Both the position numbers and the translations under genes were made by a program. This document shows, piece by piece, positions 1 through 5,095 of a stretch of DNA of 5,095 nucleotides; the first letter of the stretch is position 1, and each line of letters opens with the position of its first letter. The notes beneath the pieces are model-generated. The model had not been told where the DNA came from, searched no databases, and was given only the letters and a program-made list of their open reading frames with translations. Source of the stretch: Alphaproteobacteria bacterium (lineage in GTDB: Bacteria > Pseudomonadota > Alphaproteobacteria > UBA8366). The stretch spans positions 1-5,095 of the forward strand of contig JASLSL010000192.1 of NCBI GenBank assembly GCA_030743445.1, given 5' to 3'.

Positions 1-522
1 GATGCCGGCGATGAAGTGCGGCCTCAAGAGCGTCCAAGACCACGCCTTTCCCGGCTGTCTTTCCCACAGCGCCTCTTCCTGGTCGAAATAGAAGTTGGGC
101 GGCATGTGGCGCGGATTCCCCTCCTTTGCGGGCGTTCGGAAGGGACCCAGGTGATTGCCGTAGTACTTGGTGCCCTGATAGAGCGTGACATGCCTCAGGC
201 CGGGCGCCGCGGGTTCGAGCGCGTCCATGGCGTTGACCAGCATGGCCGCGTTCGGTGCCGTCTGTTCCGCCCAGGTGGCGCCTTCCGCGGTATAGGCGGC
301 GTATACCAGGTGGGTCACATGCCCCAGCACACCCAGCTTCTCGCGGCACGCGGCCGGGTCCCCGAGGTCCACCGAAACGAACGGAGCGTCGCTCGCATAA
401 GGGGGCGGCCGCCGGGCGGCCGCGATCACGTCCCAGGACTCCAGGCGTTCGAGATACTGGACGACATGGGTGCCGGCGACTCCCGAGGCGCCGAGTACGA
501 GGGCGACGTTGGGCGCGCTCAC
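1..522 (-). CDS. PRISE-type SDR family NADPH-dependent oxidoreductase (3' part cut by window edge)
   Basis: Partial short-chain dehydrogenase/reductase of the PRISE group (progesterone 5-beta-reductase/iridoid synthase-like), a cytosolic family that reduces enone-type C=C bonds with NADPH; the bacterial substrates are mostly unknown. The first 174 residues are visible, starting at GTG with GAGGAAA just upstream. The Rossmann glycine motif is GASGVAG (residues 11-17). ARRP (36-39) sits after the second strand, where the family binds the NADPH phosphate. QGTKYYG (116-122) carries the expected catalytic lysine, K119. PPNFYFDQEE (141-150) carries the expected catalytic tyrosine, Y145, as the first aromatic after NF. 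WSWTLLRPHFIAG (161-173) is the strand after the active site. The family is about 350 residues, so roughly half is missing. The gene lies 17 bp downstream of the PLP enzyme on the same strand, so co-transcription is likely. The family call is firm; the substrate is not inferable. Confidence 0.87.
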   Translation of the reverse strand, partial: MSAPNVALVLGASGVAGTHVVQYLERLESWDVIAAARRPPPYASDAPFVSVDLGDPAACREKLGVLGHVTHLVYAAYTAEGATWAEQTAPNAAMLVNAMDALEPAAPGLRHVTLYQGTKYYGNHLGPFRTPAKEGNPRHMPPNFYFDQEEALWERQPGKAWSWTLLRPHFIAGI

Positions 523-528
523 GGTCGG

Positions 529-535
529 TTTCCTC
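529..535 (-). promoter_or_regulatory. Ribosome binding site of the SDR gene
   Basis: GAGGAAA read on the minus strand lies 6 bases before the GTG codon at 522-520. It decides the start, because the GASGVAG nucleotide-binding motif follows after only ten residues, as is normal for this fold. It falls inside the 17-bp gap behind the upstream stop codon. Confidence 0.7.
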
Positions 536-539
536 GCGC

Positions 540-1658
540 CTACCAGCCGCCCTGGCGCGACCAGCGCGCAATCACATCGGACGTGCCGTCCACCACGTCG
601 TAATGGCGGTGCATGGTCGCGGTGTTGTTGGCGTGATTGGGAAGGATACGCACCATCGTGCCTATGGGGAGGCTGTCGAAAGGCAGCGGCTCGTCGGCGG
701 CGACCCACGCGTGCTCGGTGTGAAGTCGCGCGACCTTGAGCCCCGGCGCAATGGGTCGCAGATCCTCGTCGAGGACGACGCCGAAACCCTGATCGCCGCC
801 TTCGATCCGTTCGGTTCCGCGGTCGAGCGACAGCGAGGTAACGCCGGCGTCGATCAGGAGGCGATTGTCCGACCGATAGTGTCCGATCACGCGCGAGAGC
901 AGGGAAAGGGCGATGTCGTCGGGTGCGCACAGCCCGACCCCGGCCCGGAACAGATCGTTGAAGACGTAAAGCCCCGGACGGGTCTCGGTGGCCCCGTCCA
1001 GGTGCTTGGCGGTAACGGCAGTCGCCGTCGAGCCGACGCTGACCACCGGGCAACTGATTCCCGCCCCGGAGATCCGTTCGGCGGCGTCGACGACGGCCCC
1101 GCGCTCTTGCTCGGCGATTGCCTCGAACTCGGCCCGAGTGCGCCCCTGGTAACAATGGGCGGCGTTGGTGAGCACGCCGGCGAACGTCGCGCGTGGGGCG
1201 CCGTCCAGGATCTTCGCGATCTCTATCACCTCGGTCGATTCGGGAAAAATCCCGGCGCGGTGACCGCCGCAGTCGATCTCGACGAGAACCTCGAAACGAT
1301 CGCCGTGGGCGGCGATTGCCTGGGCGACGTCCGGGCTGTCGGTGATCACGGTGACGCCGGCGTCGGCGAGCCTCGCGGCGCGATCGAGCTTGCTCGGTAT
1401 CATCCCGGCGCAAATGGTGATGTCGGAATAGCCCGCTTGAGCAAAGAATTCGGCTTCCGCCAGGGTCTGCACGGCAATTCCCCGACCCTTCTCTTCGACG
1501 GCCAGCTCGGCGATCTCGGCCGTCTTCGCTATCTTCATATGTGGTCGCAACCGCACCCCGAGGGCCCGCGCCCGCGCCTTCATCCTCTCGAGGTTGGCGA
1601 CGAGCCGGCCGCGTTCTATCACCAGCGCCGGTGTCGCGAGATCGGCAAGTTTCGTCAT
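540..1658 (-). CDS. Fold-type III PLP enzyme, DSD1 / D-threonine aldolase / alanine racemase-like
   Basis: A complete 372-residue cytosolic PLP enzyme with an alanine-racemase-type TIM barrel followed by a D-serine dehydratase-like C-terminal domain. Relatives act on D-amino acids (D-serine dehydratase, D-threonine or 3-hydroxyaspartate aldolase); the exact reaction here is unknown. RPHMK (38-42) gives the probable PLP lysine, K42. EIDCGGHRAG (127-136) is a conserved barrel strand. GSTATA (209-214) is the usual phosphate-binding GSTPT-like segment. RPGLYVFND (227-235), SLDRG (277-281) and the C-terminal PNHANNT (340-346) are also family hallmarks. Relatives normally carry His-x-Cys or His-x-Asp as metal ligands at the last motif; here it is His342-Ala-Asn344. 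The ATG at 1658 was chosen because GGAGGA lies 10 bases upstream and TPALVIE begins at residue 9, as expected. The frame stays open to 1913, but that extension is arginine-rich and unlike the family. The gene probably heads an operon with the downstream SDR and is divergent from clpS. Confidence 0.88.
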   Translation of the reverse strand: MTKLADLATPALVIERGRLVANLERMKARARALGVRLRPHMKIAKTAEIAELAVEEKGRGIAVQTLAEAEFFAQAGYSDITICAGMIPSKLDRAARLADAGVTVITDSPDVAQAIAAHGDRFEVLVEIDCGGHRAGIFPESTEVIEIAKILDGAPRATFAGVLTNAAHCYQGRTRAEFEAIAEQERGAVVDAAERISGAGISCPVVSVGSTATAVTAKHLDGATETRPGLYVFNDLFRAGVGLCAPDDIALSLLSRVIGHYRSDNRLLIDAGVTSLSLDRGTERIEGGDQGFGVVLDEDLRPIAPGLKVARLHTEHAWVAADEPLPFDSLPIGTMVRILPNHANNTATMHRHYDVVDGTSDVIARWSRQGGW

Positions 1659-1668
1659 TCTTTTATTG

Positions 1669-1674
1669 TCCTCC
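1669..1674 (-). promoter_or_regulatory. Ribosome binding site of the PLP enzyme gene
   Basis: A strong GGAGGA on the minus strand, 10 bases before the ATG at 1658-1656. It favours this start over the in-frame codons further upstream, which lack conserved sequence. Confidence 0.75.
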
Positions 1675-1732
1675 ACGAAGGTCCCTCGGTGGGGGCGAAC
1701 CGGACCGTCGGCGCCTCGCGCCGCCGTCCCCT

Positions 1733-1767
1733 GGTTTCGGGGTCTCGGTGACGGAAACACCGAAATC
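1733..1767. repeat. Nested inverted repeats upstream of the PLP enzyme gene
   Basis: Two overlapping inverted repeats can be read directly. GGTTTCGG (1733-1740) pairs with CCGAAATC (1760-1767), with one G-T pair. Inside it, TCGGTG (1745-1750) pairs with CACCGA (1758-1763) around a 7-base loop. Only one of the two can form fully at a time, since they share the right arm. They lie 75-110 bases before the PLP gene start, where an operator or leader structure could sit. No regulator is encoded nearby, so function is speculative. Confidence 0.35.
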
Positions 1768-1951
1768 GGATTGCGATTAGGGTCCGCAATATATCCTAGA
1801 TGACAACCGAAATGCGCACGACGATACGACCTCTTGGAACGTTTTTCGGGAAGGGTTGGACGCGCGGAAGCCATTCGCGAGCAGGGCAAATCATGGCCCG
1901 GCTCGATGCGCATACGTGCCCAAACGCCCGTGTCGCGCCTATTGGAGCCCT

Positions 1952-1979
1952 TTTACGGCCGCGGGATTGCGCCTATAAT
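1952..1979 (+). promoter_or_regulatory. Sigma-70-like promoter for clpS-clpA
   Basis: A perfect TATAAT at 1974-1979 is preceded, with a 16-bp spacer, by TTTACG at 1952-1957 (4 of 6 matches to TTGACA). In such GC-rich DNA a perfect -10 is notable. Transcription would start near 1986, giving a leader of about 54 bases before the clpS ATG at 2040. It is placed and oriented as expected for the clpS-clpA operon. Confidence 0.6.
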
Positions 1980-1987
1980 GAAAGTCG

Positions 1988-2005
1988 CGGGATCGCAAGG
2001 TCCCG
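1988..2005 (+). other. 5'-leader hairpin of clpS mRNA with GCAA tetraloop
   Basis: CGGGATC (1988-1994) pairs with GGTCCCG (1999-2005) around a GCAA loop, giving seven base pairs including one G-U. GCAA belongs to the stable GNRA tetraloop class. With transcription starting near 1986, this hairpin would sit almost at the very 5' end of the mRNA, a position known from other mRNAs to slow 5'-dependent decay. The pairing is seen; the role is inferred. Confidence 0.5.
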
Positions 2006-2039
2006 GGTCGGCCCAGGTGCGAGTGACGATGCGACGATC

Positions 2040-2378
2040 ATGAGCGGCATCAACAAACGCAACGGCGAAAACGGACCGCAGAACGGAGTCGTCGTAAAGC
2101 CCAGGCCCAAAACCAAAAAACCATCGATGTACAAGGTCTTGATGCTGAATGACGACTACACGCCCATGGAATTCGTCGTTCACGTGCTGGAGCGTTTTTT
2201 CGGAATGAACCACCAACAAGCGACTCAGGTTATGCTCCACGTGCATCGGCGCGGTGTCGGCGTGTGCGGCGTCTTCACGTTCGAAGTGGCGGAAACCAAG
2301 GTCAACCAGACCATGGACCTCGCCCGTCAGCATCAGCACCCGTTGCAGTGTACGATCGAGAAGGACGGAGACGAGTAA
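2040..2378 (+). CDS. clpS: ATP-dependent Clp protease adaptor ClpS
   Basis: ClpS is the cytosolic N-recognin that binds proteins with N-degron residues (Leu, Phe, Tyr, Trp in E. coli) and delivers them to ClpAP; it also steers ClpA away from other substrates. The 112-residue product has a flexible, basic and Asn/Gly-rich N-terminal tail (about 1-27), then the ClpS core from PSMYKVLMLNDDYTPMEFV (28-46). By alignment to E. coli ClpS (offset +3), the pocket residues Asn37, Asp38, Asp39, Thr41, the gate Met43, Met65 and His69 are present. GVFTFEVAETKV (77-88) carries Lys87, matching the E. coli Lys84 that contacts ClpA. HPLQCTIEKD (100-109) closes the fold. The length is near the usual 105-120. 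The ATG at 2040 gives a normal tail; no good Shine-Dalgarno precedes it, but farther in-frame starts (1893, 1800) would add unrelated sequence and lie before the promoter. clpA follows after 22 bp. Confidence 0.97.
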   Translation: MSGINKRNGENGPQNGVVVKPRPKTKKPSMYKVLMLNDDYTPMEFVVHVLERFFGMNHQQATQVMLHVHRRGVGVCGVFTFEVAETKVNQTMDLARQHQHPLQCTIEKDGDE

Positions 2379-2380
2379 AC

Positions 2381-2389
2381 GAAGGAAAG
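2381..2389 (+). promoter_or_regulatory. Ribosome binding site of clpA
   Basis: GAAGGAAAG lies in the 22-bp gap between the clpS stop and the clpA ATG. The AAGGA core ends 14 bases before the ATG at 2401, slightly far but the only purine-rich candidate. It supports separate initiation of clpA on the shared mRNA. Confidence 0.55.
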
Positions 2390-2400
2390 CGCGGCTGACG

Positions 2401-4728
<2,328 letters not shown>

Positions 4729-4753
4729 CCGCCGCCGCCGGCCGCGCCAGAGC

Positions 4754-4773
4754 GGATCGCGCGTTCGCGATTC
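4754..4773. terminator. Hairpin between convergent genes, possible bidirectional terminator
   Basis: GGATCGCG (4754-4761) pairs with CGCGATTC (4766-4773), eight pairs including one G-T, around a CGTT loop. It lies 26 bp after the clpA stop and 20 bp beyond the stop of the convergent gene, where a shared terminator is expected. No T-run follows on either strand, so it is not a classical factor-independent terminator; it may act as an mRNA end-protecting structure. Confidence 0.4.
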
Positions 4774-4792
4774 CAGCCGAGCGCCATCCGGC

Positions 4793-5095
4793 CTAGCGGC
4801 AGGATTTTTCCGAGATGATTTGTGGCCGGTTCGTGATGTTGGCGTCGATCGGAAGGTAGGATTTTGGCGCGATCGCCATTGTCTGGATCGTACGTCCGCC
4901 GGCGCCGTTGCCGCGGGCCAAGACGACCGCCCGACATTTCCCGCAGGGATTGAGCAACACCGAGACCGTCGCGTTGATGGGCCGGAACTGAACGCAGCGA
5001 TCGCCCGCCGCGTTCTGCAAGCTATCGCCGCCGCAGGCGCGTTCGGTGAGAATCCGCGTCCTTCCGCCGCCCCGGAACGGCAGCGGCAGCTTCGA
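4793..5095 (-). CDS. Unrecognised cysteine-containing protein with internal repeat (5' part cut by window edge)
   Basis: The frame is open from the window edge to a TAG at 4793-4795, giving the last 100 residues; the start lies outside. I do not recognise the family. Support for coding is the uninterrupted frame, a strong G/C preference at third codon positions, and an internal protein repeat: LPLPFRGGGRTRILTERAC (visible residues 3-21) resembles LPIDANITNRPQIISEKSC (81-99), sharing L-P, R, I, E and C plus several conservative changes, 78 residues apart. Five cysteines are visible (21, 34, 51, 54, 99), with a CGKC pair at 51-54. The pattern would fit an exported, disulfide-bonded beta-rich protein or a zinc-binding one, but the N-terminus is missing, so no signal peptide can be seen. 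The gene converges on clpA with a 64-bp gap, so it belongs to another transcription unit. An internal TTG at 5020 is less likely as a start because it would cut off the first repeat copy. Confidence 0.65.
   Translation of the reverse strand, partial: SKLPLPFRGGGRTRILTERACGGDSLQNAAGDRCVQFRPINATVSVLLNPCGKCRAVVLARGNGAGGRTIQTMAIAPKSYLPIDANITNRPQIISEKSCR

Larger units (their letters stand above)
1659..2039. other. Divergent intergenic region between the PLP enzyme and clpS
   Basis: This 381-bp stretch holds no convincing gene. Frames open on both strands through it are arginine/proline-rich and resemble no family I know. The right part carries a clpS promoter (1952-1979) and a leader hairpin (1988-2005). 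The left part should hold the promoter of the minus-strand pair. The best -10-like match there is TATATT at 1793-1788 (5 of 6), but I see no -35 element at a proper distance, so I do not call it. Short inverted repeats lie around 1733-1767. No tRNA, riboswitch or factor-independent terminator was recognised. Confidence 0.6.

Noticed and set aside
255..1751. Long plus-strand frame (498 codons) opposite the PLP enzyme
   Set aside because: It is antisense to a gene with clear family motifs; its translation is rich in Arg, Gly and Pro and has no recognisable domain. Long antisense frames are common in GC-rich coding DNA.
1659..1913. N-terminal extension of the PLP enzyme to an in-frame start at 1913
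   Set aside because: The extra 85 residues are low-quality, Arg/Pro-rich sequence without family similarity, while a strong GGAGGA precedes the ATG at 1658.
1800..2039. Longer clpS starting at 1800 or 1893
   Set aside because: The added residues do not resemble ClpS, and these starts lie upstream of the likely promoter at 1952-1979.
4805..4809. TTTTT as the T-run of a clpA terminator
   Set aside because: It lies inside the convergent gene and no stable stem directly precedes it; pairings such as CCG/CGG before it are too short.

Overview
The window reads as GC-rich chromosomal DNA from an alphaproteobacterium. The ClpS/ClpA pair is of the proteobacterial type: ClpA has an IGF ClpP-docking loop and an N-terminal domain starting MLSRNLEQSLHRAL, and ClpS is the single-domain proteobacterial adaptor. 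A Rhodospirillales-like lineage is my guess from family resemblance; the sequence does not prove it. Nothing looks mobile: there is no insertion sequence, integrase, tRNA, rRNA or CRISPR array.

Layout. (1) Positions 1-1658, minus strand: two genes in one likely transcription unit, read right to left. A fold-type III PLP enzyme of the D-serine dehydratase/D-threonine aldolase/alanine racemase-like group (540-1658) is followed after 17 bp by a PRISE-type NADPH-dependent SDR reductase (1-522), cut by the window edge. (2) Positions 1659-2039: a 381-bp divergent intergenic region holding a good sigma-70-like promoter for clpS, a 5'-UTR hairpin and some short inverted repeats. (3) Positions 2040-4728, plus strand: the clpS-clpA operon, both genes complete, 22 bp apart. 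(4) Positions 4729-4792: a short convergent intergenic region with a hairpin. (5) Positions 4793-5095, minus strand: the 3' end of an unrecognised cysteine-containing protein that appears to be built from tandem domains.

Function. ClpS captures proteins with N-end-rule (N-degron) residues and hands them to the ClpA hexamer, which unfolds and feeds them to ClpP (not in the window). All key nucleotide-binding and docking residues I looked for are present in both proteins. The minus-strand pair probably acts on small metabolites; the substrate is unknown.

Most of the window is well-understood housekeeping. I do not see a new defence or mobile system. The points most worth checking are a substituted metal-ligand position (His-Ala-Asn) in the PLP enzyme, the pairing of that enzyme with a PRISE reductase, the repeated domain in the cut-off gene at the right edge, and the structured 5' leader of clpS.
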